64,000 nt of DNA, from assembly GCF_036116635.1 (NCBI RefSeq), contig NZ_CP107995.1:4526001-4590000 (forward strand), written 5' to 3'. Position numbers and translations under genes: made by a program. This document shows, piece by piece, positions 31,666-39,459 of this stretch (positions are counted from its first letter, which is position 1; each line of letters begins with the position of its first letter). Below the pieces are notes generated by a model. The model was not told the origin of the DNA and made no database searches. It saw only the letters and a program-made list of their open reading frames with translations. Origin of the DNA: Amycolatopsis sp. NBC_00345 (GTDB taxonomy: Bacteria; Actinomycetota; Actinomycetes; Mycobacteriales; Pseudonocardiaceae).

Positions 31666-34600
31666 TCAGGCCGTGATCGTCTCCAGCAGCTCCGCCGCGC
31701 GCGTCCGGAACCGCTCCACGGCGGCCAGCTTGATGTCCTCGTACCCGCGGACGACGTCGGGCAGCGCGGCCAGCTCCGTGACGGCCTCGGCGGTCTTCTC
31801 GTCCAGGTGGGCGAGCGCGCGGTCGACGAAGTGCTGGTACTCCCCCGGCAACGAGCGCTCCACTCGGCGGACGCGGGCGTAGCCGAACACGTCGGCCCGC
31901 GTGCCGCGGAGCCGGCGGGCGCCCCGCAGGGCCCGGAAGGTGACCGTGGCCGTGCGGCCGCGCAGGCGGATCTTGCGCTTCATTCCCATCGCGCGCAGCA
32001 CCGGCGGGTGCAACAGCACGGCGACGTCCGCGTCGGCCCCGAACTCCGCTTCGCGGCGGGCGCGCTCGACCGGGTCGAGGTGCAGGCGCGCGACTTCGTA
32101 TTCGTCCTTGTACGCCAGTAGTTTGTGCAGCCCTTGCGCGTACGCGGTGCCGATGCGCGCGCCCGTTTCCGCGTCCGTGCGCCCGGTCGCGTCGGCGGCG
32201 ACCCGGCGGACCTCGGCGGCGTACCGGCGGGCCAGCGCCTCGTCCTGGAAGCCGATCAGGTCCGCGACCCGCGGCGCCAGCACGGCCTCCAGGTCCCCGG
32301 CGGCGGTCGACGCGGCGACGGCGCCGACCTCGACCGGCGCCACCACCGGCGCGGCGGCCGCCTCCCGGACGGCGGCCGCGTCGAGCACCGCGGCGCGGCC
32401 CCACCGGAACGCGGCCAGGGTCCGGTCCACGGCCGTGCCGTTGAGCCGGATCGCGGCCTCGATCGCGTCGGCCGAGATCGGCACCGCCCCGTGCTGGTAG
32501 GCGGCGCCGACGAGCAGCATGTTGGCCGGCATGTGGTCGCCGAAGAGCGTCTCGGACAGCTGGTTCGCGTCCAGCGGCAGCACGTCCGCGGTGACGGCGG
32601 CGATCTGCTCCAGCGCGTCGTCCGGCGAGCCCGGCAGGACGACGCGGTGGGTGACCATCGCGGCCGTCGGCACCACCGCGGTGTTCACCACGGCGACCGT
32701 GTGGCCGGCGCGCGCGGTGGCGAGGTTGCCCGCGTCGGCGGCGCCGAGCAGGTCGAAGCCCACCAGCACGTCGACCGTGGCCCGCGACGCGCGCAGCGAG
32801 CCGACCAGCGGCGTCTTGGAGATCCGGACGTCGGAGACGACCGGGCCGCCCTTCTGCGCCAGCCCGGTCTGCTCCAGCCCGGCCGCGAACCGGCCGTCGA
32901 GGTGCGCGGCCATCTGCAGCACCTGCGAGATCGTCACCACGCCGGTGCCGCCGACGCCCGGCATCCGCAGCAGCACGCTGTCCACTTCGGACAGACGCGG
33001 TGTCGGATCGGCCAGTGCCACCGGCAGTTCCGGTACCTCGCGCCGCCGCGGCGCGCCCGGCGTGACGAGCAGGAACGACGGGCAGTCGCCCTTGAGGCAG
33101 GTGAAGTCGCTGTTGCAGGAGGACTGGTGGATCCGCGTCTTGGGGCCGAACTCCGACTCGACCGGCCGCACCGAAAGGCAGGTGGACACGTCGCCGCAGT
33201 CGCCGCAGCCCTCGCACACGCGCTCGTTCACGACCACGCGCTCGGCCGGCGTGGGCAGCTGGCCGCGCTTGCGCAGCCGCCGTTCCTCGGCCGCGCACCG
33301 GTCGTCGTGGATCAGCACGGTGACGCCCTCGGTGGCGGCCAGCTCGGCCTCCACCCCGGCGAAGTCGTCGCGGTGGCGCACGGAGGCGATCGGGTCGAGC
33401 GTGACGCCGCGGTAGTCCGCCGGGTCCGCGGTGGTGACGACGATCCGGCGCACGCCCTCGACGGCCAGCAGCCGCGTGATCGAGGGGACGTCCATCCGGC
33501 CCTCGGCACGCTGGCCGCCGGTCATCGCGACGGCGTCGTTGTAGAGCAGCTTGTACGTCATCGTCACGCCGCCCGCCACGGCCGCGCGGATCGCGAGCGA
33601 GCCGGAGTGGTGGAACGTGCCGTCGCCGAGGTTCTGCACGAAGTGCGGGTCGTCGGTGAACGGCGCGAGCCCGAGCCACTGCGCGCCCTCACCGCCCATC
33701 TGCGTGAGGCCGACCTGGTGGCCGCGGCCCGCGCCGTCGATCGCCACCATCGCGTGACAGCCGATGCCGACGCCCACCAGCGTGTCGTCCGAGGCGCGGG
33801 TGGAGACGTTGTGCGGGCAGCCGGAGCAGAAGAACGGCGTGCGCGGCGCGGTCGCCGTCGGCAGGGCGATCCGCGCGGGCCGCGGCGGCGCGATCGCGTC
33901 CAGGTGAACGGCCGCCGTGCGCGGCAGCCGGTCCGGCCCGGCGACGGCCTCGATCCGTTTCGCGAGCGCGCGGGCGACGTCCTCGGCACCGAGCTGGCCG
34001 CGGGCGGTGAGCAGCGGGCGGCCGTTCTCGTCGCGGCGGCCGACGACGTTCGGCGCGCCGGGCCGGCGGTAGAGCGCCTCCTTGAGGTGCCCTTCGAGGA
34101 ACGGCACCTTGTCCTCCACCACGAGCACTTCGTCGAGGCCCTCGGTGAGTTCCGCCAGTGCGCCGGCGTCGATCGGGTAGGGCATGGCCAGGCGGATCAG
34201 CCGCAGCCCGAGCGCGTCCATCGCGGCCTCGTCGAGCCCCAGGTCCTGCAGCGCCCGCTGCAGCACGGCGTACCCGGTGCCCGACGCGAGCACGCCCAGC
34301 TTCGGCGCGCGGGCGGAGAAGGTGACGCGGTTCAGGCCGGTCGCGCGGGCGTAGGCGCGGGCCAGGTCGAGGCGGCGGGTGAGCTGGTCGTGCTCGGCGT
34401 CCACCGCCGGGGCGCCGACCAGCGCCGGCCCGGTCGGGCGCACGGTCTCGGGCGGCATCGGGATCCCGTGGCGCAGCGCGCCGACGTCGATGGTGGCCGA
34501 CGCGTCGGCGATGTCCGCGACGATCTTCAGCCCGGTCCAGAGCCCACTCGCCCGCGAGAGCGCGACGGCGTGCAGGCCGAGCTCGATGATTTCCGGCACG

Positions 34601-35124
34601 CTGCCCGGCGCGAGCAGCGGCATCACCAGGCTCTGCGCCATCGGCTCGCACGAGCTGGGCACGGTCGAGGACTTGCACGCCGGGTCGTCGCCGATCCACG
34701 CCACCGCGCCGCCGAGGCTCGCCGTGCCCGCGAGGTTGCCGTGGCGGATGGCGTCGGCCGCGCGGTCAAGGCCCGGGTTCTTGCCGTACCAGAAGCCGGT
34801 GACCCCGGCGTGGCGACGACCCGGCACGCTGCCCAGCAGCTGCGTGCCGGCGACGGCGGTGGCGGCCAGCTCCTCGTTCACCCCCGGCCGGAAGACGACG
34901 CCCGCCGGGTCGAGGAATCGCTTGGCCCGCCCCAGTTCCTGGTCGAGCCCGCCGAGCGGCGAGCCCTGGTAACCCGAGACGAACGCCCGGGTGTCGAGGC
35001 CGCGGGCCTCGTCGAGCCGCCGCTGCTCCAGCACCAGCCGGACGAGCGCCTGGACCCCGGACATCAGCGCCCGGCCGTGGTCGGCGACGTACTTGTCGTC
35101 CAGCGAAACCGATTCCGTGAGCAC
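31666..35124 (-). CDS. Indolepyruvate/2-oxoacid ferredoxin oxidoreductase, fused subunits
   Basis: This 1152-residue enzyme has an N-terminal pyrimidine-binding region (SGYQGSPLGGLDQEL, FRPGVNEELAATAVAGTQ, GFWYGKNPG), a thiamine-diphosphate domain (FFCSGCPHN, GIGCHAMV, QMGGEGAQWLG, LGDGTFHHSG), a Cys-rich iron-sulfur stretch (CEGCGDCGDVSTCLSVRP, then CNSDFTCLKGDCPSF), and a C-terminal gamma domain (MPGVGGTGVVTISQVL). This is the fused indolepyruvate ferredoxin oxidoreductase type. It oxidatively decarboxylates aryl- or branched-chain 2-oxo acids to acyl-CoA. The GTG at 35124 follows GAGAGGAG. A divergent Lrp/AsnC regulator supports an amino-acid-catabolic role. Confidence 0.92.
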   Translation of the reverse strand: MLTESVSLDDKYVADHGRALMSGVQALVRLVLEQRRLDEARGLDTRAFVSGYQGSPLGGLDQELGRAKRFLDPAGVVFRPGVNEELAATAVAGTQLLGSVPGRRHAGVTGFWYGKNPGLDRAADAIRHGNLAGTASLGGAVAWIGDDPACKSSTVPSSCEPMAQSLVMPLLAPGSVPEIIELGLHAVALSRASGLWTGLKIVADIADASATIDVGALRHGIPMPPETVRPTGPALVGAPAVDAEHDQLTRRLDLARAYARATGLNRVTFSARAPKLGVLASGTGYAVLQRALQDLGLDEAAMDALGLRLIRLAMPYPIDAGALAELTEGLDEVLVVEDKVPFLEGHLKEALYRRPGAPNVVGRRDENGRPLLTARGQLGAEDVARALAKRIEAVAGPDRLPRTAAVHLDAIAPPRPARIALPTATAPRTPFFCSGCPHNVSTRASDDTLVGVGIGCHAMVAIDGAGRGHQVGLTQMGGEGAQWLGLAPFTDDPHFVQNLGDGTFHHSGSLAIRAAVAGGVTMTYKLLYNDAVAMTGGQRAEGRMDVPSITRLLAVEGVRRIVVTTADPADYRGVTLDPIASVRHRDDFAGVEAELAATEGVTVLIHDDRCAAEERRLRKRGQLPTPAERVVVNERVCEGCGDCGDVSTCLSVRPVESEFGPKTRIHQSSCNSDFTCLKGDCPSFLLVTPGAPRRREVPELPVALADPTPRLSEVDSVLLRMPGVGGTGVVTISQVLQMAAHLDGRFAAGLEQTGLAQKGGPVVSDVRISKTPLVGSLRASRATVDVLVGFDLLGAADAGNLATARAGHTVAVVNTAVVPTAAMVTHRVVLPGSPDDALEQIAAVTADVLPLDANQLSETLFGDHMPANMLLVGAAYQHGAVPISADAIEAAIRLNGTAVDRTLAAFRWGRAAVLDAAAVREAAAAPVVAPVEVGAVAASTAAGDLEAVLAPRVADLIGFQDEALARRYAAEVRRVAADATGRTDAETGARIGTAYAQGLHKLLAYKDEYEVARLHLDPVERARREAEFGADADVAVLLHPPVLRAMGMKRKIRLRGRTATVTFRALRGARRLRGTRADVFGYARVRRVERSLPGEYQHFVDRALAHLDEKTAEAVTELAALPDVVRGYEDIKLAAVERFRTRAAELLETITA

Positions 35125-35276
35125 GGCGGCGCTCCTCTCGCGCGGGGACCTGTGGGGTGGCACACAGCAGAACCGACACCTTCTCACGGTGCAAGATCCG
35201 TGTTCACTCCGACGGGTTCGACGCAACTATGTAACGTGGAGTGGCAGTCCTGATTCATTTCTTGCGCGGAGGCACC

Positions 35277-35717
35277 ATGAGCGCCGTAGACGACATCGAC
35301 CTGCGGCTGATCGGGTTCCTGCGGCTCGACGGCCGCCGGTCCTACGCCGACATGGCGGCCGAGGTCGGCCTCTCGCTGCCCGCGGTGAAGCGCCGCGTGG
35401 ACCGGCTGCAGGCGGCCGGCGTGATCACCGGCTTCACCGCGAAGGTGGACTACACGAAGCTCGGCTGGAGCATCGAGGCGTTCACCGAACTGCGCTACAC
35501 CGGCCGCACCCGGCCGCCGGACATCGAACGGCTCGCCGTCGACCTGCCCGAGGTGCAGGCCGTCTACCTCATCGCGGGCGACCCGGACGCGCTGTGCCAC
35601 ATCCGCGCGAAGGACGTGACGCACCTGCGCGAGGTCATCGACGCCATCCGCAGCTCGGGCGGGGTGATGGGCACGAAGACGTTCATCACGCTCGGCAACT
35701 CGACCGAGCCGGTCTGA
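35277..35717 (+). CDS. Lrp/AsnC family transcriptional regulator
   Basis: This 146-residue protein has an N-terminal helix-turn-helix (DLRLIGFLRLDGRRSYADMA, LSLPAVKRRVDRLQAAGVI) and a C-terminal RAM-type ligand domain (FTELRYTGRTRP, VQAVYLIAGDPDALCHIRA). ATG 35277 has GGAGG upstream. It is divergent from the 2-oxoacid ferredoxin oxidoreductase with a 152-base spacer. Regulators of this family sense amino acids, so it probably controls that enzyme. Confidence 0.93.
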   Translation: MSAVDDIDLRLIGFLRLDGRRSYADMAAEVGLSLPAVKRRVDRLQAAGVITGFTAKVDYTKLGWSIEAFTELRYTGRTRPPDIERLAVDLPEVQAVYLIAGDPDALCHIRAKDVTHLREVIDAIRSSGGVMGTKTFITLGNSTEPV

Positions 35718-35740
35718 GCCGTTCCGGGCGACGCGACTCG

Positions 35741-36328
35741 TCACGCCCGTCTAGCCCGGGGCGGGTGGTCGCCGGGCGGGCCGTCGAGGATCAGGTCGGC
35801 GGCGCGGGCGATGACTTCGGCGCGGGTACGTCCGGGGTGGTCGGCGGCGAGGAAGTGGCTGCCGATCGCCGTGCAGAAGGCGAGCAGGGCGCGGGCCTCG
35901 ACCTCGCCGGGGTCGGGGCAGAACGTGCTGATCGCGTCGCGCAGCAGGTGCATGCGCCGGTTGTCCACGCGGCGCAGACGCTCGGCGACGGCCTCGTCGC
36001 GGCGGGCCCAGTCGCGCACGGCCAGGTCGATGGGCAGCAGCCGGTCGCCGGAGAAGGTGAGCTGCCCGGCGCGCCGGGCCTTGTCCCGCACGTCGCCGCC
36101 GTCGGCCTCGATGCGGTCGAGCACGTCGTCGGTGCTCTCGCGCTCCCAGGTGTCCAGCATGGCTTCCAGCAGTGCGTCGCGGTCGGCGAAGTAGCCGTAG
36201 AACCCGCCTTTGGTGACGCCGAGGGCCTTGGCCAGCGCCTCGACGCGCACGGCGTCCACGCCGCCGTCGGCCAGCGCCCGCAGCCCCTGCTCGACCCACT
36301 TCTCCCGCGGTGTGCGCAACGCGCCCAT
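35741..36328 (-). CDS. TetR family transcriptional regulator
   Basis: This 195-residue protein has the helix-turn-helix WVEQGLRALADGGVDAVRVE, then LAKALGVTKGGFYGYFADRD at about 11-52 and a ligand domain with FCTAIGSHFLAADHPGR. The ATG at 36328 is the start of the conserved region. It is divergent from the DUF2867 gene, and a perfect palindrome begins 23 bases upstream of its start codon, so it is probably autoregulated and represses the neighbour. Confidence 0.92.
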   Translation of the reverse strand: MGALRTPREKWVEQGLRALADGGVDAVRVEALAKALGVTKGGFYGYFADRDALLEAMLDTWERESTDDVLDRIEADGGDVRDKARRAGQLTFSGDRLLPIDLAVRDWARRDEAVAERLRRVDNRRMHLLRDAISTFCPDPGEVEARALLAFCTAIGSHFLAADHPGRTRAEVIARAADLILDGPPGDHPPRARRA

Positions 36329-36350
36329 GGCCCGGGTCCACCTCCAGTTT

Positions 36351-36372
36351 GGTTGTACGAAGCCGTACAACC
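36351..36372. promoter_or_regulatory. Perfect palindromic TetR operator
   Basis: GGTTGTACG-AAGC-CGTACAACC has perfect nine-base arms. A second copy with two arm mismatches, CTTATACG-CAAC-CGTACAAC, lies at 36386-36405, with the centres 34 bases apart. Both sit in the TetR/DUF2867 divergent spacer. Confidence 0.85.
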
Positions 36373-36385
36373 GGTCTAACCTCAC

Positions 36386-36405
36386 CTTATACGCAACCGT
36401 ACAAC
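36386..36405. promoter_or_regulatory. Second TetR operator copy (imperfect)
   Basis: CTTATACGCAACCGTACAAC matches the eight-base core arms of the 36351 palindrome at 14 of 16 arm positions. It is 24 bases upstream of the DUF2867 start. Confidence 0.65.
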
Positions 36406-36428
36406 ACCGGAGCGACACGGAGGCCGTG

Positions 36429-37034
36429 ATGGTCAGGAGACTCAGCACCGCCGCGCACACCTCGCGCCCGTGGCGGATCCACGAGATCGCGCCGGACTTC
36501 GAGGTGGAGGACGCGTGGGCGTTCCACACCCCCGGCGCCGGGCCGGACGACTTCCCCGCCATGCTCGCCGCCCTGCAGGCCGACCTCCGGCACACCGAGG
36601 GGCCCTCGCTGACCCAGTTCCTGTTCGCCGCGCGCTCGAAACTCGGCGGGCTGCTCGGCTGGGACGACCCCGGGACCGGCCTCGGCGGACGGGTCCGGCC
36701 GCTGTGCGACCGGCTGCCGGACGGCCTTCGCGGGCCCCGGACCGGGAAACCGATGCCGGGCACCCCGTTCACGACCGTGTACGAGCTCCACGACGAACGC
36801 GCCGAGGAGCTGGCGAACAAGACCGTCCACGGCATCGTGCACTTCGGCTGGGTCCCCGCCGGCGACGGCGACCACGAACTGCGGATGACCGTCCTGGTCA
36901 AGCCCAACGGCCGGCTCGGGCGCCTGTACCTGACCGCCATCGCCCCGTTCCGGTACCTGATCGTCTACCCGGCGCTCACCCGCCGCTGGGAGCACGCGTG
37001 GCGAGACCGCGACCGTATAGGGCGTTATACATAA
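36429..37034 (+). CDS. DUF2867 family protein
   Basis: This 201-residue protein has PWRIHEIAPDFEVEDAWAF near the start, a TVYELHDERAEELANKTVHG segment, and a C-terminal GRLGRLYLTAIAPFRYLIVYPALTRR that is characteristic of DUF2867 proteins. Some relatives occur fused to, or beside, NAD-dependent epimerase-like proteins; the biochemical role is not known. It is under the divergent TetR regulator with two operators in the gap. The stop lies within a small inverted repeat, GTATA...TATAC (37015-37030). Confidence 0.8.
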   Translation: MVRRLSTAAHTSRPWRIHEIAPDFEVEDAWAFHTPGAGPDDFPAMLAALQADLRHTEGPSLTQFLFAARSKLGGLLGWDDPGTGLGGRVRPLCDRLPDGLRGPRTGKPMPGTPFTTVYELHDERAEELANKTVHGIVHFGWVPAGDGDHELRMTVLVKPNGRLGRLYLTAIAPFRYLIVYPALTRRWEHAWRDRDRIGRYT

Positions 37035-37077
37035 AATTCCCTTGCCCGGCAACACTTGTCCGGAGATCGTGGAGGGC

Positions 37078-37569
37078 ATGGCGGTCATCCGGGAACTCAC
37101 GGTGGACGACTGGGCCGGCTGGCGGGCGCTGCGGCTCACCGCGCTCGCCGAGGCACCGCACGCGTTCGGCGCGCGGCTGGCGGAGTGGCAGGGCGAAGGC
37201 GACACCGAGGCCCGCTGGCGGCAGCGGCTGATCGACCGGCCGTTCAACGTGCTGGCCGAGGTCGACGGGCGCGCCGCCGGGATGGCCAGTGGCACCACGC
37301 CCGACGAAACCGACACCGTGAGCCTGCATTCGATGTATGTGGCGGCTTCCGCGCGCGGGCACGGCGTCGGCGACGCGTTGATCGAGGCGGTCGCGGGCTG
37401 GGCGCGGAGCTGCGGCGCCCAGCGGCTGCGGCTGGAGGTGTTCGACGACAACGAGTCCGCCATCGCGCTCTACCGGCGGCACGGGTTCGCCCCGGCGGGC
37501 ACCGTCCGGTATCCGCGGCTCGCGCTGGAGATGGTCCGCGAGGTCAGGCACCCGTCACGTTCGGCATGA
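37078..37569 (+). CDS. GNAT family N-acetyltransferase
   Basis: This 163-residue protein has the GNAT core: IRELTVDDWAGWRALRLTAL, SLHSMYVAASARGHGVGDAL with the acetyl-CoA loop (R-G-H-G-V-G), and the C-terminal DDNESAIALYRRHGF motif. It transfers an acetyl group from acetyl-CoA to an unknown amine. The ATG at 37078 follows GGAGGG at short spacing. Its 3' end overlaps the decayed gluconolactonase gene on the other strand by about 25 bases. Confidence 0.92.
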   Translation: MAVIRELTVDDWAGWRALRLTALAEAPHAFGARLAEWQGEGDTEARWRQRLIDRPFNVLAEVDGRAAGMASGTTPDETDTVSLHSMYVAASARGHGVGDALIEAVAGWARSCGAQRLRLEVFDDNESAIALYRRHGFAPAGTVRYPRLALEMVREVRHPSRSA

Positions 37570-37853
37570 TCGAATAAACGGACGTGGTGGCGCAGACGAA
37601 CAGGATGGTGCGCTTCGGCCCGCCGAACACCAGGTTCGCCGCCGCCGGTGAGCGTGCCCCGTGCCGTGACGCCGAAGGCGCGGATGTGCCCGCGCCGGGT
37701 GTCCACAATGTACAGTTGCGAGCCGTCGTGCTCGGTGCGCGACGCCGGGAAGTGGACCGCGCCCTCCGCCCAGCGGCAGCCGTCGTACAGCCGCTCCAGC
37801 CGCGAATCGCGGCGTATGCCTACCTTAGGTATCCTTTTACCCGATCGAGCCAT
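37544..37853 (-). pseudogene. SMP-30/gluconolactonase gene remnant (internal deletion and frameshift)
   Basis: The minus strand starts MARSGKRIPKVGIRRDSRLE, continues RLYDGCRWAEGAVHFPASR as in gluconolactonases, then jumps to LYIVDTRRGHIRAFGV. After a frame change near 37660 it ends NLVFGGPKRTILFVCATTSV and a stop at 37544. The family is about 290-300 residues; roughly two thirds is missing. The adjacent MarR gene may have been its regulator. Confidence 0.8.
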
Positions 37854-37889
37854 CTCTAGGCCTGAGTTGGTCAGGTAATCAAGGAGCCG

Positions 37890-38372
37890 ATGATGGAGCG
37901 CGACACCTCACTGCTGGCCGATCTGCTCCCCCGGCTCACGCAGCTGAGTGGCGTGCTGAGCCGCGGCCGCCTCTTCGAGCACGCGCTCGCGGCCGCCGGG
38001 CTCTCGCTGGAGCGGCCCGCGATGACGGTGCTCGCCACCCTCCACCTGGCCGGGCAGCCGCTGCGCGTCGGCGAGATCGCCACCCGGATGCAGGTGGTGG
38101 GCCCGCACGTCACCCGGCACGTGAACGGGCTCGAGAAGCGCGGCCTGATCCGCCGCGTCACCGACCCGCTCGACCAGCGCGCCCGGCTGATCGAGCCGAC
38201 GCCGGAGGGCACGGCCGCGACGAAGCGCTACATCGGCGTGGTGGAGGGCTGGTTCACCGGCGCGCTGGCGGACTGGCCCGAGCACGACCGCCGGGAGCTG
38301 GGCCGGCTGCTCACCCGGCTGGCCGACGACCTGTCCGGCCACCTGTCCGCGCTGGACGACGAGGTCCGGTGA
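37890..38372 (+). CDS. MarR family transcriptional regulator
   Basis: This 160-residue winged-helix regulator reads LSLERPAMTVLATLHLAGQP, LRVGEIATRMQVVGPHVTRH, GLEKRGLIRRVTDPLDQRAR and ends with a dimerisation helix. Start ATG 37890 or 37893 after AAGGAG. It is divergent from, and only 36 bases away from, the gluconolactonase remnant, which may have been its target. TACC-TTA-GGTA at 37821-37831 lies inside the start of that remnant. Confidence 0.92.
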   Translation: MMERDTSLLADLLPRLTQLSGVLSRGRLFEHALAAAGLSLERPAMTVLATLHLAGQPLRVGEIATRMQVVGPHVTRHVNGLEKRGLIRRVTDPLDQRARLIEPTPEGTAATKRYIGVVEGWFTGALADWPEHDRRELGRLLTRLADDLSGHLSALDDEVR

Positions 38373-38396
38373 GCCCGCGCCCGCCCGGACAGGCGG

Positions 38397-39332
38397 CTAC
38401 TGCTGCGGCTGGGAGAAGCCCAGGAACTCCTGCTGCTCCCGGTCGTAGCGCTGGGTGAGCCCGTTGCCGTAGCGGTCCCACCAGTTGGCCGTGTGGCCGC
38501 CCTGGGTGGTGGTCGTGCCGCCGTAGACCTGGTGGTCGTACTCGATGCGGGCGTCGTGGAACTGCTGCTGGAACTGCTGCGGTGTGAGGCCCTGGATCTG
38601 CTGCACCGCGCCCGGGTCGAGGGTCCGCGCGCTCTGCACGATGTCCGCGCCGCCCATGTGGTTCAGGATCGCGCGGACGCCGCTCGCGCCCCGCATGTGC
38701 GCGCCGGACATGACCGCGGCCTGCGTGCCGGGGTCGGTGAAGTTCAGCGCGCCGGCCTGGCGGGCGTTGTTCGTCATCAGGTTCGCGACGACGGCGTGCT
38801 CCTCGGGACTGCCGAGGCCGTACTGCTGGCGGGCGGCCATGATCTGATCGTAGCCGTTGTGCATGTTCTGCCGGAAGCCGTAGGCCTCGGGCACCCCGCC
38901 CTGTTCGCCGGTCGCGCCCTCGGACTGCATGATCGAATCGACCACGCGGGAGTCGAGCTGCGTCGGCGCGGCGGCCGGTGCCGCGGCGCCCCCACCGGCG
39001 GGCGGCGTGGCGGCCTGCGCGGTCTGCGTACCGCCGCCGAAGCCCTCGGCGACGGCGGAGTCGGCGTCGGTGTAGCCGCGGGCCGCGGTCTGGACCTTGT
39101 TGTTCACCTCGCCGAGCAGGCTCACGAACTTGCCCAGCGCGGAGCCGAGGTTCGACTGCAGCGTGGAGTTCGCGGCGGCGACCCCGCTGCCGATGCCGGC
39201 GAACGACAGCGCGTCGATCACCAGCGTCTCCAGGTCGCGGGTCGCCGACAGCGCGGAGGCGCCGATGCCCTCCACGTTCTGCACGATCGACGACACCTCG
39301 GCCGGCAACACCCGGTAAGTCCCCGCTGTCAT
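38397..39332 (-). CDS. WXG-like secreted protein with a possible lysozyme-like C-terminal domain
   Basis: The N-terminal 100 residues (MTAGTYRVLPAEVSSIVQNV ... GKFVSLLGEVNNKVQTAARG) form a helical hairpin like those of DUF6507/WXG100 export substrates, with no signal peptide. A Gly/Ala/Pro-rich linker follows. The C-terminal 180 residues (DSRVVDSIMQSEGATGEQGG, AYGFRQNMHNGYDQI, GALNFTDPGTQAAVMSG) look like a small enzyme with a SEG-type glutamate, reminiscent of peptidoglycan-lytic or phage-endolysin domains. I cannot name the family. ATG 39332 has GGAGCAG upstream; a longer frame to 39416 lacks support. Type VII export is inferred only from the N-terminus. Confidence 0.7.
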   Translation of the reverse strand: MTAGTYRVLPAEVSSIVQNVEGIGASALSATRDLETLVIDALSFAGIGSGVAAANSTLQSNLGSALGKFVSLLGEVNNKVQTAARGYTDADSAVAEGFGGGTQTAQAATPPAGGGAAAPAAAPTQLDSRVVDSIMQSEGATGEQGGVPEAYGFRQNMHNGYDQIMAARQQYGLGSPEEHAVVANLMTNNARQAGALNFTDPGTQAAVMSGAHMRGASGVRAILNHMGGADIVQSARTLDPGAVQQIQGLTPQQFQQQFHDARIEYDHQVYGGTTTTQGGHTANWWDRYGNGLTQRYDREQQEFLGFSQPQQ

Positions 39333-39459
39333 TGGCTGCTCCGTCCCGGTCCGCCTGTCACTGTCGGACCGAGAATTCCCCACCGGAAACTCCGTGCCCA
39401 CGGTCGAATTACCCACTAGTCGCGGTCAAAACGGCCCGCGCGTGGGTATGTAGCCGCGC

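Noticed and set aside
32125..35253. Very long plus-strand reading frame (over 1000 codons)
   Set aside because: It is antisense to the ferredoxin oxidoreductase gene, has no recognisable domain, is rich in Arg/His/Gly and arises from high-GC codon bias.
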